Notes: generated from the letters alone by a model not told the origin. A stretch of DNA of 52,843 nucleotides from Robbsia andropogonis (GCF_000970345.1 NZ_LAQU01000030.1:1-52843), one strand, 5' to 3'; counted from the first letter of the stretch, positions 35,951 through 45,782 are shown. Made by a program: numbers and translations.

Positions 35951-35986
35951 CGAGACTATCAATTCCTAGTGGAAACACGCATTGAT
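35951..35986. promoter_or_regulatory. Conserved LysR operator, island copy
   Basis: The stretch containing ATCAAT-N17-ATTGAT between the broken VOC and LysR genes is almost identical, over about 36 bases, to the corresponding site at 47722-47757. Conservation in an intergenic region while the flanking genes have diverged marks it as a probable regulator-binding site. Confidence 0.65.
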
Positions 35987-36018
35987 GTGATCGAATGATT
36001 GCCGGATAGTGCGGCCCC

Positions 36019-36343
36019 ATGAGACTGCGTCATTTCGATATGAATTTGCTCGACGCGCTGCTTGACATGCGCAGCGTAACACGAGCGAACGCCTGCATAT
36101 CGGCGCATAGGCGACGAGCAGCGCACTGGGGCGGCTGCTCGCGTATTCCGGCGATCCGTTGCTGATGCAGGTGGGCCGGCGCATGGAGCTGACGCCACTC
36201 GGCAGGAGCCTTGCACAGCCGGTGCGCGAGATACTGCTGAATGTGCAGTCGACGGTCGTCGCGAGTCTCGAGTTCGATCCCGCGCTGGCGCGCCGCAACT
36301 TCGTGATCCGGGCGTCGGACTATCTGACCACGGTGCTCGTGAC
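36019..36343 (+). pseudogene. LysR-type regulator, truncated island copy
   Basis: The start MRLRHFDMNLLDALLDMRSV matches the intact regulator at 47789, with three residues missing. Small deletions shift the frame within the helix-turn-helix. A second frame resumes LMQVGRRMELTPLGRSLAQP and runs to VIRASDYLTTVL, where similarity ends at the IS6 remnant. Only about a third of the gene is left; the effector domain is gone. Confidence 0.85.
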
Positions 36344-36553
36344 GATTCTGGTGCAAATAGGTAAGATCGTTGAGAACATGTTTATATGTAGGATGACATA
36401 TCAATAGGAGATGGCGGGTTCCATACATCGTTCGTGAAAGCATCCTTGGTACCGAACTTAGTCAGGTCGAACTACTCCTTGCGAATACGACGCATCAATT
36501 CGATTCCTGCAACTGCGGTTGCAGCATTGCTGAAACACTTGAAACCGAGCATC
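36344..36553 (-). mobile_element. IS6-type insertion-sequence remnant
   Basis: On the minus strand, 36553-36382 encodes MLGFKCFSNAATAVAGIELM, RRIRKE, a stop codon, then FDLTKFGTKDAF and VWN, the C-terminal signature of an IS6/IS240-type transposase. Beyond it, at 36344-36361, GATTCTGGTGCAAATAGG resembles an IS6 terminal repeat in the right orientation. So one end and the last 57 codons survive. It cuts the LysR copy and forms the right border of the island. It belongs to a different IS6 subgroup from the left element. Confidence 0.7.
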
Positions 36554-36596
36554 TAGCATTTCTCGATATTGCAAACGTCAATAGCCTCATCGCGAT

Positions 36597-38148
36597 TCAT
36601 CGGGTCAATTCCAGTGTCTTTAAAACAGATACGGAATTTCGCAAATGTGCTGCCTGTTCGCGCAACGCTTCAGCCGCTGCCGCTCCTTCCTCGACAAGCG
36701 CAGCGTTCTGTTGGGTGACGATATCCATCTGGGTGACGGCGTCTTTGATCTGATCAATGTCCCTGCCTTGTTCATCGCAAGCCTCGGAAATCTCGTTCAT
36801 GATCCCCGTGACACGTTGTATCGCTTCACGCGCCTTGATCATGCTCGCGACTGTATCGTTGACCATTCGCGCCCCTTCATCAACACGGTCGGCGGAGTTG
36901 GTGATGAGGGCCTTGATTTCCTTCGCAGACGCAGCCGACCGCTGGGCAAGCGTGCGTACTTCGCCCGCTACCACGGCAAACCCACGGCCGCCCTCTCCCG
37001 CCCGCGCCGCTTCGACGGCAGCATTGAGCGCAAAGACATTAGTTTGAAACGCGATACCCTCGATGATCCCAATGATTTCGACCATTTGCCGAGAGCTCGC
37101 CTCAATGCCCGCCATCGTACTAACGACGCCGGTCACCAACGTCTCGCTAATCGTGGCGACTTCTGACGCACCCTGCGCGAGCTGCCTTGCCTGCGTCGCA
37201 TTATCTGCATTATGTTTCACGGTGACACTCAACTGCGCCATGCTCGCCAACGTCTGCTGAAGGGATGCCGCCTGCTCTTCGGTGCGAGCAGCCAGATCAT
37301 TGTTACCCGATGCGATCTCATTGGTTGCGGTGAAGATCGAATCGCTGCCGGTACGCATGACCGTAACCGTAAGGCTCAAGCGGTGTTGCATGGATTCGAT
37401 GTCGCTCAATAGACGCCCCATTTCATCACTTGTACGGCTGCGCACTTTACCCATGAGGTCACCGTCCGCGATTCGGGAGAAATGGCCAAGCGCCTCGTTC
37501 AGCGGCGTCATAATCGCTCGGCGCAGCAACAGCCAACTCAGCGAAGCGGCCGTCAATCCGAAGACGACCAAGCCGATCGTCAAGGCGTGAATAGCGCGCG
37601 CCATTGCCATGGCCCGGTCGGCGCGCGATGTCGCCTGTATTTTGATAAATTGCTTTAATTTTCTGATCGCGCCGTCGACTTGGACAAAATTAGACGGTAG
37701 CACCTCGCTGGAAACTCGATAGATCCCGGCAGTGTCTCGCTGATCGATCGTAGAGCGCAATTGGTCGATGGCTTCGTGTCATCGCGATACGCTTCACATC
37801 GGCGTCGGCCGCTAGCTCTTGCTCTTCTGGCAACTTCGGCGCACTCATATAAAGCTTGAACGCATTATTCGCCTTATTCTGCACATCAACCGAAATGTCC
37901 CGGAGTCGCGAAAAATTGGGCGCATCCAGATTCAGCGCCATCTGGTTTAGCACCAGCGTAGTGATCGCCAGATACGCGTGCGTGTCCCCCAGATCAGCCA
38001 TCGCTGGTAAAAAATTTTGTGACATCCGTTCAGCGGCGGCGGCACTTCGACCCTGCCCCCAAAGGCTCAAACCGCCCACCACGCTCAGTAACAGTCCAAG
38101 GAGCCCCGTGGTTGCTGCAAGCCTTGCTTGTATCGATAACGTCTTCAA
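36597..38148 (-). pseudogene. Methyl-accepting chemotaxis protein, frameshifted
   Basis: The first frame (TTG at 38148) encodes KTLSIQARLAATTGLLGLLL, the first membrane helix, and part of a four-helix-bundle sensor to AADADVKRIAM. A one-base shift at about 37776-37786 moves to the frame [20 protein letters not shown], which continues through the second helix, HAMP ([13 protein letters not shown]) and the signalling domain with tip [20 protein letters not shown]. Without the shift the gene would be about 517 codons. No ATG or good ribosome-binding site is seen near the start. Either inactivated or a sequencing error. Confidence 0.8.
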
Positions 38149-38232
38149 GAGCGCCGGCCACGACAGCCACCCGGTTGTGCGAGTCGATGAATGTCTTCAT
38201 GAATAGGCCTCTTATAGTAGCGTGAAAGCCTG

Positions 38233-39369
38233 TCACCGGAGGGGCTGGCGTAGCGCTTCCTGCGCCTCGACCATCACGCTGGTGTGTTCTTCGCGCGATC
38301 CACCTTGTTGTTCGAGTACCCCCATACGGTTGGAAGCACGGACGACCAGTCGCGCACGTTCATAATGCCTTTCGGCATAATTGATCAACGCGTCCTCAAT
38401 GGCGTCATGTCGTTCGAGTTCCTGCGCGAGTACAATAGCGCCCTCGACCGCTATCCCCGCGCCCGACGCAAGGTGTGGGGTTGTTGCGTGGATCGCATCG
38501 CCGAGCAATACGATGCGTCCTTTATACCAAGGCGCCTCGATCAAGTGACCCGCAAGTGGTCGGTACAGCACGCGAGGATTATTGAGCGAACCATCGAGCA
38601 AACCCGCGCGAAACGTCCCAATGGCACCGCCAAATTGCTCGAGTAAGTCGGCAAGCATGCGTGGCCATTCCTCCGGAGCGACGAACTCCGATCCCGGGCG
38701 TTTGTCGAGAACGAACAAATAGCATTCCGTCGCACTAATGGGGTTCATTCCCGCTTTTGTGGTTTCGCCCATGTAGATAGTGGAATTCTGATGAAGGCGC
38801 GGCACGACGGCCCGCCAGGAGCCTTGACCCGTGAATGACGGTCCCGCAAAATCAGGCATGACGATTTTCCGAACCGCGGAATGTAGGCCATCCGCGCCAA
38901 TCACGAGATCGTAAGTCCGATGGCTACCGTCAGTGAACCGGACCTCGACGCCGCTGCTATCCTGTTCTATCCGGTCGAAGCTTAGTCCGAGCCTTACGTT
39001 TGCGCCGGCATTCTGTGTGGCAGTGCCCAAAATATCTGCGAGAACCGTGCGCATGATGCCCGCGCCTCCGGGAAGGTCCTCCGCGCCGATCGCCGAAGCA
39101 ACGGGAACGGTGGCATTAACTTTTCCGTTTGCATCGCAGATGTCGACGGTCCGCCACGAGCCTCCGCGCCTCAACACCTCGTCGACCACGCCTATCTCGC
39201 GCAAGCTACGCAATGATGGGCCGCTAATCGTGATGCCGGCGCCGTCAGCTGCCCATCGCGGGTTGATCTCAATGAGATCGACTTGTATACCCTGTTTGCG
39301 CAGCATGATGGCAACGCACATTCCGCCAATGCCGCCCCCGATGACCAAGACCTTGTTGATAGGTGTCAT
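38233..39369 (-). CDS. Class A FAD-dependent monooxygenase
   Basis: 378 residues, PHBH fold. FAD is bound by VLVIGGGIGGMCVAIML (GxGxxG at 11-16), the DG motif VIGADGLHSAVR, and GRIVLLGDAIHATTPHLASG, where GD contacts the FAD ribityl. Such enzymes hydroxylate aromatic or other activated rings with NAD(P)H and oxygen. It is the last of ten minus-strand genes starting at 47637; the spacer to the upstream hydrolase gene is 35 bases. The substrate is unknown, probably a hydroxylated ring later cut by the dioxygenase in the same operon. Confidence 0.9.
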   Translation of the reverse strand: MTPINKVLVIGGGIGGMCVAIMLRKQGIQVDLIEINPRWAADGAGITISGPSLRSLREIGVVDEVLRRGGSWRTVDICDANGKVNATVPVASAIGAEDLPGGAGIMRTVLADILGTATQNAGANVRLGLSFDRIEQDSSGVEVRFTDGSHRTYDLVIGADGLHSAVRKIVMPDFAGPSFTGQGSWRAVVPRLHQNSTIYMGETTKAGMNPISATECYLFVLDKRPGSEFVAPEEWPRMLADLLEQFGGAIGTFRAGLLDGSLNNPRVLYRPLAGHLIEAPWYKGRIVLLGDAIHATTPHLASGAGIAVEGAIVLAQELERHDAIEDALINYAERHYERARLVVRASNRMGVLEQQGGSREEHTSVMVEAQEALRQPLR

Positions 39370-39404
39370 AGTGAATATCTCTGTCCGATGTTGAACCGCA
39401 ATGC

Positions 39405-40568
39405 TCAGACCACCGTTCCGCCGAGCTGTCCAGCAAGCCAGTCGGCAATGCGATTACCCGCGTTCAATGGATTGTCGAGCGAGCTGTGTTCGACCCCGCC
39501 TTCACGTGCGGTGAATACAAACAATGCTTTATCCGGGCTGTTAATCAACTGCTCGAAGCTTTGATAGGCGTATTTCAAAGGGATCTGACGATCACTTTCC
39601 CCGTGCGTGATGAGGAAAGGCACACGAATTCGATCGAGCACGCCATTCAGGTGCATGTGTTCGGCTTTCGCCAGAAAGTCATCCATGTCCTTTGCGCCAA
39701 AGACCCATTGCACGTGTTTCCAATAGTGCGGCACTGGATTCTCACCCTCGCGTTTCAGCCTGGTCTGTTGCACCTCGCGCCAATCATGATTCGCGCCCCA
39801 GACCGCCCCGCACGCGAACCGCGGTTCGAACGCCACGGCACGCGGACAGTAATACCCGCCCAATGACACACCGAGCGCACCAATTCGGTCAGCCGCCGTG
39901 TCGACGTGTTGCTCTAGCCAATCCACGATCGGTGTCGCCCAGGCCTCCGAATCGTGTACGGCGTGCAGTCCCTGCAGACGTAGTGCCTCGCCGGTACCCG
40001 GCTGGTCGACAAAAAGCGCGGACAGGCCACGGCGGGCGAACATCGTGCCCATCACACTTTTTTGCAACATTTCCTTGGTCGAATCGAGACCATTCATGAC
40101 AACGACGATCGGCGCGCGCGTACCTGGCGCCAGACCTTCGGCTCGTACGTAGAGCCCGGTGAGGTACGTGTCTCGATAAGGAATCTCGACACGGACACAG
40201 TTCTCCCGTGCGAGCTTGCGTCCTTGCTCAAACAGCTCGAGCGACTTTCTATAGATGGCTAGCCGCGCCGCGAAGCCGTGGGCCTGCATCCGTTCGGCAA
40301 TGCCATAGTAGAGGCCGGCACGACTCAACTTCTCGCCCGCGGACAGTGCATGGCCTTGTGCAAGATCTTCTTCGGCTAGCGCGATCAGCGCGTCCGCCCC
40401 GCGTTTCCATGCTTCATAGAACGCTTGTGTACCTGGATCATCACCGGCGCGAGCGGCTTCGAGAAGCGGCGCACACATGGCATCCACCTCTCCGATATTG
40501 CCGCCATGCGTCAGCGCAATCATCGTGGAAAGGCTCCATACGTAGTTTGTTTGAAAGTACTGAAACAT
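39405..40568 (-). CDS. Alpha/beta hydrolase, C-C bond hydrolase type
   Basis: 387 residues. An N-terminal helical part (about 120 residues, including HALSAGEKLSRAGLYYGIAE) precedes the hydrolase core. IVVVMNGLDSTKEMLQ holds the oxyanion region, GALGVSLGGYYCPRA the nucleophile Ser, ITHGESDRQIP the Asp and GVEHSSLDN the His. This layout resembles 2,6-dihydroxypseudooxynicotine hydrolase, which cuts a C-C bond, and the FrsA-like group. In this operon it may cleave a product of ring hydroxylation or opening. Substrate is inferred only in general terms. Confidence 0.85.
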   Translation of the reverse strand: MFQYFQTNYVWSLSTMIALTHGGNIGEVDAMCAPLLEAARAGDDPGTQAFYEAWKRGADALIALAEEDLAQGHALSAGEKLSRAGLYYGIAERMQAHGFAARLAIYRKSLELFEQGRKLARENCVRVEIPYRDTYLTGLYVRAEGLAPGTRAPIVVVMNGLDSTKEMLQKSVMGTMFARRGLSALFVDQPGTGEALRLQGLHAVHDSEAWATPIVDWLEQHVDTAADRIGALGVSLGGYYCPRAVAFEPRFACGAVWGANHDWREVQQTRLKREGENPVPHYWKHVQWVFGAKDMDDFLAKAEHMHLNGVLDRIRVPFLITHGESDRQIPLKYAYQSFEQLINSPDKALFVFTAREGGVEHSSLDNPLNAGNRIADWLAGQLGGTVV

Positions 40569-40599
40569 GATGTGGTCGCCTTGGTTCAGATAGGTTAAA

Positions 40600-40953
40600 T
40601 CAGTCGAAGATCGAGGGGATTTGGACGGGAATCCATACCATTCCGTCTTCGACGTGCACGGGCACCGGGTTCAGGCGTTTGCCTTTACAGGGTCCGGCAA
40701 AACATTCACCGGTTCGGATATCGAAGTGCGCGGAGTGCGCATAGCAGACGATATGGCTTCCGTCGGCGGAAAGAAAACGGTCTTGGCGGTATTCCATCGG
40801 CCGATGTTCATGCGGGCAGTCGTTGCGCCAGATGAATACGTCTTCGCCTTGCCGCACGACGCATAATTGATCGTCAAGGCCTTCGCGCAAAAAGCCTCGC
40901 GAGCCGCCGTCTGGCAGCTCATGAAGATGGCAGAGCACGCGTAATGCAGTCAT
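40600..40953 (-). CDS. Rieske [2Fe-2S] ferredoxin
   Basis: 117 residues, a stand-alone Rieske domain. The cluster ligands are C46-P-H48 and C70-Y-A-H73, separated by 21 residues. The second box reads HIVCYAHSAHFDIRTGECF. It should carry electrons to an oxygenase. No Rieske oxygenase alpha subunit is in the window, so the partner may be another oxygenase of this operon or encoded elsewhere. It is 12 bases from the dioxygenase gene upstream and 31 from the hydrolase gene downstream. The ATG lies inside the tight spacing of the operon. Confidence 0.9.
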   Translation of the reverse strand: MTALRVLCHLHELPDGGSRGFLREGLDDQLCVVRQGEDVFIWRNDCPHEHRPMEYRQDRFLSADGSHIVCYAHSAHFDIRTGECFAGPCKGKRLNPVPVHVEDGMVWIPVQIPSIFD

Positions 40954-40965
40954 GGCGCTCCCCTT

Positions 40966-41898
40966 TCATTCACCGGGCGCCCATTTGTCGCGCGCATCGA
41001 AGAGAAATATCTGTGAATTGTCCGATCCTGGATCGCACGCGCGGGGCGTCCAGCTTTCGTCGTGCAAGTCCATATCGGCATCGAATTCGATCGTGGCACC
41101 GAACGGACTATTGAAATACCAAAAATAGTTACTCCCGAGGATATGGCGCCCGGGCCCCCAAAAACTCTTGTACCCACGCTTAACGAAATTCCAGCCGTGC
41201 TGCAGCACCTCGTTTGCCGATCCCAGATGAAATGTAAAGTGATTGCAGCCGATCATGTGTTCATTCTGGCTTTCGATCATGAAAAGCGTGTGGTGATCGT
41301 TGGTGCCGGCCGGGCGCATGAACGGACCGAGATTGTTGAACCGATCGGTGACAACGAAACCAAGCCGCCGATAAAATATCTCGGCCTTTAGGGCGTCTTC
41401 CACGAAATACACGACATGCGACAGCGTGCGTGGCTTGATGATTTCTTCCGGATTCGCCGCGCAATCGTTCAATGCACGACCCGGGGGCTGACCCGGGACA
41501 TTGAAACCCAGATGACGTGCTTCATATGTGTGCCGCTTTGTCACCATGAAGCCGATACCGAATCCTGCATCGTCAATACTGTGGACCGTTCCGCACTCGT
41601 CGATCGTTACGTCACGGTCGACTGCCAAATTCTCATGAATGGCTGCTAGCGTTTGCCTGTCCTTTACCCCATATACCGTCTCGCGCAAGCTGGGCGTTGC
41701 CGCTTTGGGGGGTAAGGGTGGGAGCGCGGGATCGTCGGCCGGGCGCAGGATAAGTCCGGTGCCATCCAACGCGGTAAAAATACCGCCCCGCTCTGAATCG
41801 TAATGCCTCTCTTCAAGGCCGTAATCTAGTAGATATTGTCGGCTACCGGCCAGATCGTCGACGCCGAAGACGAGGAATTCAAGTCCGATGATATTCAT
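40966..41898 (-). CDS. VOC-fold extradiol-type dioxygenase
   Basis: About 310 residues with two VOC modules. MNIIGLEFLVFGVDDLAGSR opens the N-terminal module; TLSHVVYFVEDALKAEIFYR opens the C-terminal one. The likely metal ligands are His in TLSHVVYF, His in CNHFTFHLG and Glu in GATIEFDAD, the two-His-one-carboxylate set of type I extradiol dioxygenases. It would cleave a catechol-like ring. The frame extends to 41931, but the ATG at 41898 gives the domain start. Some VOC proteins of this size have lost ring-cleaving activity, so enzyme class is probable, not certain. Confidence 0.85.
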   Translation of the reverse strand: MNIIGLEFLVFGVDDLAGSRQYLLDYGLEERHYDSERGGIFTALDGTGLILRPADDPALPPLPPKAATPSLRETVYGVKDRQTLAAIHENLAVDRDVTIDECGTVHSIDDAGFGIGFMVTKRHTYEARHLGFNVPGQPPGRALNDCAANPEEIIKPRTLSHVVYFVEDALKAEIFYRRLGFVVTDRFNNLGPFMRPAGTNDHHTLFMIESQNEHMIGCNHFTFHLGSANEVLQHGWNFVKRGYKSFWGPGRHILGSNYFWYFNSPFGATIEFDADMDLHDESWTPRACDPGSDNSQIFLFDARDKWAPGE

Positions 41899-41937
41899 GG
41901 ATGTAGTTCCGATAATGCGCGGATGACACACCGCGTT

Positions 41938-42882
41938 TCAGGCGGAGGTTGCCCGGGTGATGAGTTGTTCGACACTGCCGTCATGCCGCAATCCGAGTCG
42001 CTCCGCTTGCGGTGCCAGCATCGGTGGATAGGATGCGAAAAGGCGTTCGATAAACGGATCGGGGGCATACGTGACAAGTGTCTTCCGATCCACGCCAAAG
42101 CGCTCGGCAAGCCCATCGACGACGTCACCGACACTCAAACGGAGGACGGGCATTTGATACGTGCGGCGGGCGTTGAAGCGATGCGGATCGACGGTCGCGG
42201 CATGCAGCAGATTGTCCACGCACCGAGCGACCGAAATCCACCATGCCGTGCCTTCACGCGAAACCGGGACGGTAATCGGCTGCCCCGCTGCCAGCTTCCA
42301 GAACAATAGACTCATGAAAGCGGACATCATGCCTGCGCCATCGCCGGGTCGTGCGACAACACCCGGCAAGCGCAGCGAGCATCCGTGCACCCAACCGCGG
42401 CGAGAGGCATCGGCAACGGCAAACTCTCCCATCAATTTTTGCGCGCCGTAGCTCAGTGCGGGCGCTGGCAGGGTATCTTCGTCAACGGTATCGGGTAACT
42501 GCTCCCCGTACACTGCAATCGTGCTCGCAAACACGAAACGCGGCGTGTCGACTTGACTTGCAAGGTCTTCGAGCATCCCGAGCGTTGCGTCGAGATTAAT
42601 CGAGCGCCCGAGTGCATAGTCCTTTTCCGCCGCGCCGCCAGGGATACTGGCGAGATGGAATACCGCATCCACCGGGTTGCTGAACGCCTGCGCTCGAACC
42701 GCCGCATCCGCGATACTGCCTGACACTTGCACAACGCGCCGATCTGGATGCGGCTCGTCGAAGTGAATGTCCATCAGCGTCAGCCTGGATAATTTGCGTG
42801 CGCCCAGGCCTTCCGACAACAAACGCCCGACGAGCGCGCGTCCGACAAACCCCTCCGCACCTGTCACCACGACATGCGTCAT
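41938..42882 (-). CDS. NAD-dependent epimerase/dehydratase, DenD-like
   Basis: 314 residues, extended SDR. The cofactor motif is VVVTGAEGFVGRAL (TGxxGxxG at 7-14), an acidic residue follows strand two (LMDIHFDEP), then FHLASIPGG, FASTIAVYG and SYGAQKLMGE with the YxxxK pair. The whole pattern resembles D-erythronate dehydrogenase DenD. Its start overlaps the end of the CrtI-like gene by four bases. It may oxidise a hydroxy acid or modify a sugar-like fragment of the substrate. Confidence 0.85.
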   Translation of the reverse strand: MTHVVVTGAEGFVGRALVGRLLSEGLGARKLSRLTLMDIHFDEPHPDRRVVQVSGSIADAAVRAQAFSNPVDAVFHLASIPGGAAEKDYALGRSINLDATLGMLEDLASQVDTPRFVFASTIAVYGEQLPDTVDEDTLPAPALSYGAQKLMGEFAVADASRRGWVHGCSLRLPGVVARPGDGAGMMSAFMSLLFWKLAAGQPITVPVSREGTAWWISVARCVDNLLHAATVDPHRFNARRTYQMPVLRLSVGDVVDGLAERFGVDRKTLVTYAPDPFIERLFASYPPMLAPQAERLGLRHDGSVEQLITRATSA

Positions 42883-44738
42883 CTCTGCCCCCCTCTACGG
42901 AAAGGCAGCGTTGCCAGAAACGCGAGACGCGAAGCGCCGAGCATTTTTAGGCCCGCGCGAGCCGACGCGGCATGGAGTCGAGCCTCCATCGGCATCGTAC
43001 CAAAGCTTTTGCCTTTAATGACCAGTTCGTTGCCGACACGCTCGAGAGACTCGACATGTATCAATTCTTCGTCGGCGGCCCCGCGCAGTACCATGCCCTC
43101 CTTATTTACGTTGGCGACCGGTGATGGCACGCCTGTGTCTTGTCGAACGCTTGCCGCGACGCTACCGAAATCCATGCCAAGCTGTTCGAACATTCTGATT
43201 GCCGTCGCGCGTCCGGCACCATAGACGCCCCCTCCGGGATGCTGGAAAGGTCCGGCAAGATAGAGCCGCTCGACGCCTGGCACCGTGTATTGCCCGAGGT
43301 CTGGGGTCGGCCGATGACCGGCGCTTTGGTAAAAGTACGGCGCCACGCCGTGCAGGTCACCGCGCATCATGCTGTTCGGGCTCGATCGTTCCAGATCCAC
43401 CGGGCTAACTATGCTGCGGGCGACGATGTTGTCGGCGGTCAGGTTCGATACGAACTTGCGGTAATGTGCAAGGGACAGGTCACCAATTTCTTCCTTGAAT
43501 TCGTCCCATTGCCGGCCAGCCCATCGTTTGTCGCTTAAGTGATACGGCGCGAAAGTAATGCCATGGAACATACCCGCACCGGTCGGCACACGCGTCTTGT
43601 CACCTATGCTTTCATCGCCACCGGCGCACAGGCGACGCTCGGTGATCACACCGCGTTTGAGGTCGTCAAAGTCAGCTAGCATTTCGTCGAGTCTATCCGT
43701 TGCCATGAATTCGAGCATCTTCGCGTAGCCAACCTCGTCACCGGCATGAAAGCGTGCATTCTCCTTCAGGTCGTAGTGGCTAACCATGATCGAGAATGAT
43801 GCAAGCGTCGCACGTTCTGCCCGTTGCGTGACGGGTTCCGGTACACCATCGACGAACTTCCGGATCACGTGCGGGTGAATGGCGCCGATTACGCCGTCTT
43901 TCGCGAAGATCTGTTCTCCCTCCACGAGCTGGACCCCGGTGGCGCGTCCCGCGCTGGTAAGTATTTTCGAGACTTCCGCATTGCACCGGACTTCTCCGCC
44001 ATATGATTCGATGCAGCGTACTAGTGCCTCTGTCAGCTTTGCGCTTCCGCCTACGGGCTGTGATACGCCATAAGTGTGAATGATGCCCAGCATCAGCAAG
44101 ACGCCCATGCTTTTGCCCAGTTCATTCGGTGCTTGCAGGTTTTCGCTCACAAGCCGCAGTAGATGGATCTTGATCTTATCGCTCTCATAGAGCTGATTGA
44201 CGAGGTCAAGACAATCCCGATTCATGTAATCAAGCATCAGCCGACCTTCCTCGCTGCGGTCCAGCATAGCGACAAGCTCGCCAAGCGGCGGTGGTGCCCC
44301 ATACAATCCCGGCATGAATACCTGCAGGATTTTCTGACTTATCTTGACGAAATCGCGATACGTTTCAGCATCTCTAGCCGAAACGGTGGCAAACGACTCG
44401 CAGGTCTTGTCGATGTCCTTATAAGTAAACAGCACGGACTGATCAGGGAAGATCGTGGCGTGGGGCACGGATGAATAGTGATATTTGAGGCCATGTTTCG
44501 ACAGCAACCCGAGCTCATCCTGCCTTAGCATCGGATTACCTTGAATCATGATGTGAACGCTGGAATGCTCGTCGTGCCAGTACCCCGGGGTGTTCAACTG
44601 CCGCGTGCTAACACCCCCACCGGGCCAAGCCTTGCGTTCGAGCACGAGCACTTTCTTGCCCGCCTTTGCCAAGTACGCTGCGGCCACAAGGCCATTGTGA
44701 CCGGCCCCCATCGCGACGATGTCGTAGGTTTGAGTCAT
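42879..44738 (-). CDS. CrtI/CrtO-like FAD-dependent oxidoreductase
   Basis: 619 residues, longer than the usual 500-550. The N-terminal dinucleotide fold is DIVAMGAGHNGLVAAAYLAK with KVLVLERKAWPGG following. The C-terminal family motif GVERLYLAGPFQHPGGGVYG and GRATA lie near residue 520, and a tail of about 90 residues with no clear domain follows. Relatives include phytoene desaturases, beta-carotene ketolase and retinol saturase. There are no carotenoid genes here, so it probably oxidises or desaturates the operon's own substrate. It overlaps both neighbours by four bases, which indicates tight coupling. Confidence 0.88.
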   Translation of the reverse strand: MTQTYDIVAMGAGHNGLVAAAYLAKAGKKVLVLERKAWPGGGVSTRQLNTPGYWHDEHSSVHIMIQGNPMLRQDELGLLSKHGLKYHYSSVPHATIFPDQSVLFTYKDIDKTCESFATVSARDAETYRDFVKISQKILQVFMPGLYGAPPPLGELVAMLDRSEEGRLMLDYMNRDCLDLVNQLYESDKIKIHLLRLVSENLQAPNELGKSMGVLLMLGIIHTYGVSQPVGGSAKLTEALVRCIESYGGEVRCNAEVSKILTSAGRATGVQLVEGEQIFAKDGVIGAIHPHVIRKFVDGVPEPVTQRAERATLASFSIMVSHYDLKENARFHAGDEVGYAKMLEFMATDRLDEMLADFDDLKRGVITERRLCAGGDESIGDKTRVPTGAGMFHGITFAPYHLSDKRWAGRQWDEFKEEIGDLSLAHYRKFVSNLTADNIVARSIVSPVDLERSSPNSMMRGDLHGVAPYFYQSAGHRPTPDLGQYTVPGVERLYLAGPFQHPGGGVYGAGRATAIRMFEQLGMDFGSVAASVRQDTGVPSPVANVNKEGMVLRGAADEELIHVESLERVGNELVIKGKSFGTMPMEARLHAASARAGLKMLGASRLAFLATLPFRRGGQR

Positions 44739-45724
44739 GCGCGCGCTCCTACCTGAACGAAGCGATGATCGATCGCACCGAATATCGACTGACTTTCCAG
44801 GTCGAACATCTCAAAGCGCAATCGCTCGCCGAACGATAGCCAGGGAGTGGACGATGCGCCGGTTTCGATCGTCTCTATCGCGCGCTGTTCTGCCAAGCAA
44901 GCAGCGCCGGTGCGGTGATAGTCTGCATTGGAAAAAGTGCCAGATCCAAGGATCGTTCCCGCGCGCAAGTTCCGGTTGTACGTGATGTATTCGATCAGTT
45001 CGTGAAAACCGAAGCTCATTTCCCGGCCGTTTGGATGCCCGAACGTCACACCATTTCGTGTGACGTGGAGGTCCAGATGCACGCGTCCGTCGCGCCACGC
45101 CTCGCCCAGCTCGTCTGGCGTCACTGCGACCGGTGCGAACGCCGTTGCTGGCTTGGCCAGAATAAAACCAAAGCCCATGCCGAGTTCGCGAAACAGATGC
45201 TTGCGCATGCTTACGTCATTGAAGAGGGTCAAAAGCCGTACGTGCGAAAGCGCGTTGTCCGCATGGGTGCGCATCGGCGTGTCGGCGAGTATCACCCCCA
45301 CTTCGCCTTCGAAATCGCAGTTGTCCGCTTCGTCGGGAAACGGATAGTCGTCGTGCGGGCCGACGAAATCGTCGCCCTGGCGTTGAATCAAAATCGGAAC
45401 AGACGGATCAGATTTCTTCTCTGGATGGTAAGCCTGCGTCATTATTCGGCCATGGTTAAGAAATGCGGAAGCGTCAACAAACTGATGCGTACGCGGCAGG
45501 GGTGCCGTACACGCATGTGGATCGAAGGCGAACGCCTCGGCCGCTTCGTTGTGGTTCAATGCCTGGTAGCGCGCCAGCAAATCGGGGAATACGTGATCCC
45601 AGTTGTCGAGCGCGGCGCGCATGCTGGGTACCGCTGCGCTTACGTCGAGCGCGTTGCGCAAATCCCGGGACACGACGATCAACCTACCATCTGGATAAGT
45701 ACTTTTAAGTGATGCCAGCTTCAT
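44735..45724 (-). CDS. Fumarylacetoacetate hydrolase family protein
   Basis: 329 residues. An N-terminal FAH domain (MKLASLKSTYPDGRLIVVSR) precedes the catalytic C-domain with metal-binding CDFEGEVGVILADT, FNDVSMR and NLRAGTILGSGTFSN. Members hydrolyse acylpyruvates or fumarylacetoacetate, the products of ring cleavage. The long frame to 45865 is not used; the ATG at 45724 has AAGGAG nearby. It precedes the CrtI-like gene with a four-base overlap and follows the ABM-domain gene by 58 bases. Together with the dioxygenase it points to a ring-opening pathway. Confidence 0.9.
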   Translation of the reverse strand: MKLASLKSTYPDGRLIVVSRDLRNALDVSAAVPSMRAALDNWDHVFPDLLARYQALNHNEAAEAFAFDPHACTAPLPRTHQFVDASAFLNHGRIMTQAYHPEKKSDPSVPILIQRQGDDFVGPHDDYPFPDEADNCDFEGEVGVILADTPMRTHADNALSHVRLLTLFNDVSMRKHLFRELGMGFGFILAKPATAFAPVAVTPDELGEAWRDGRVHLDLHVTRNGVTFGHPNGREMSFGFHELIEYITYNRNLRAGTILGSGTFSNADYHRTGAACLAEQRAIETIETGASSTPWLSFGERLRFEMFDLESQSIFGAIDHRFVQVGARA

Positions 45725-45782
45725 GATGACTGTCTCCTTCGTTTTCCGGAACTGGCGAACGTGCGCCTCACTCCGCTTGATG

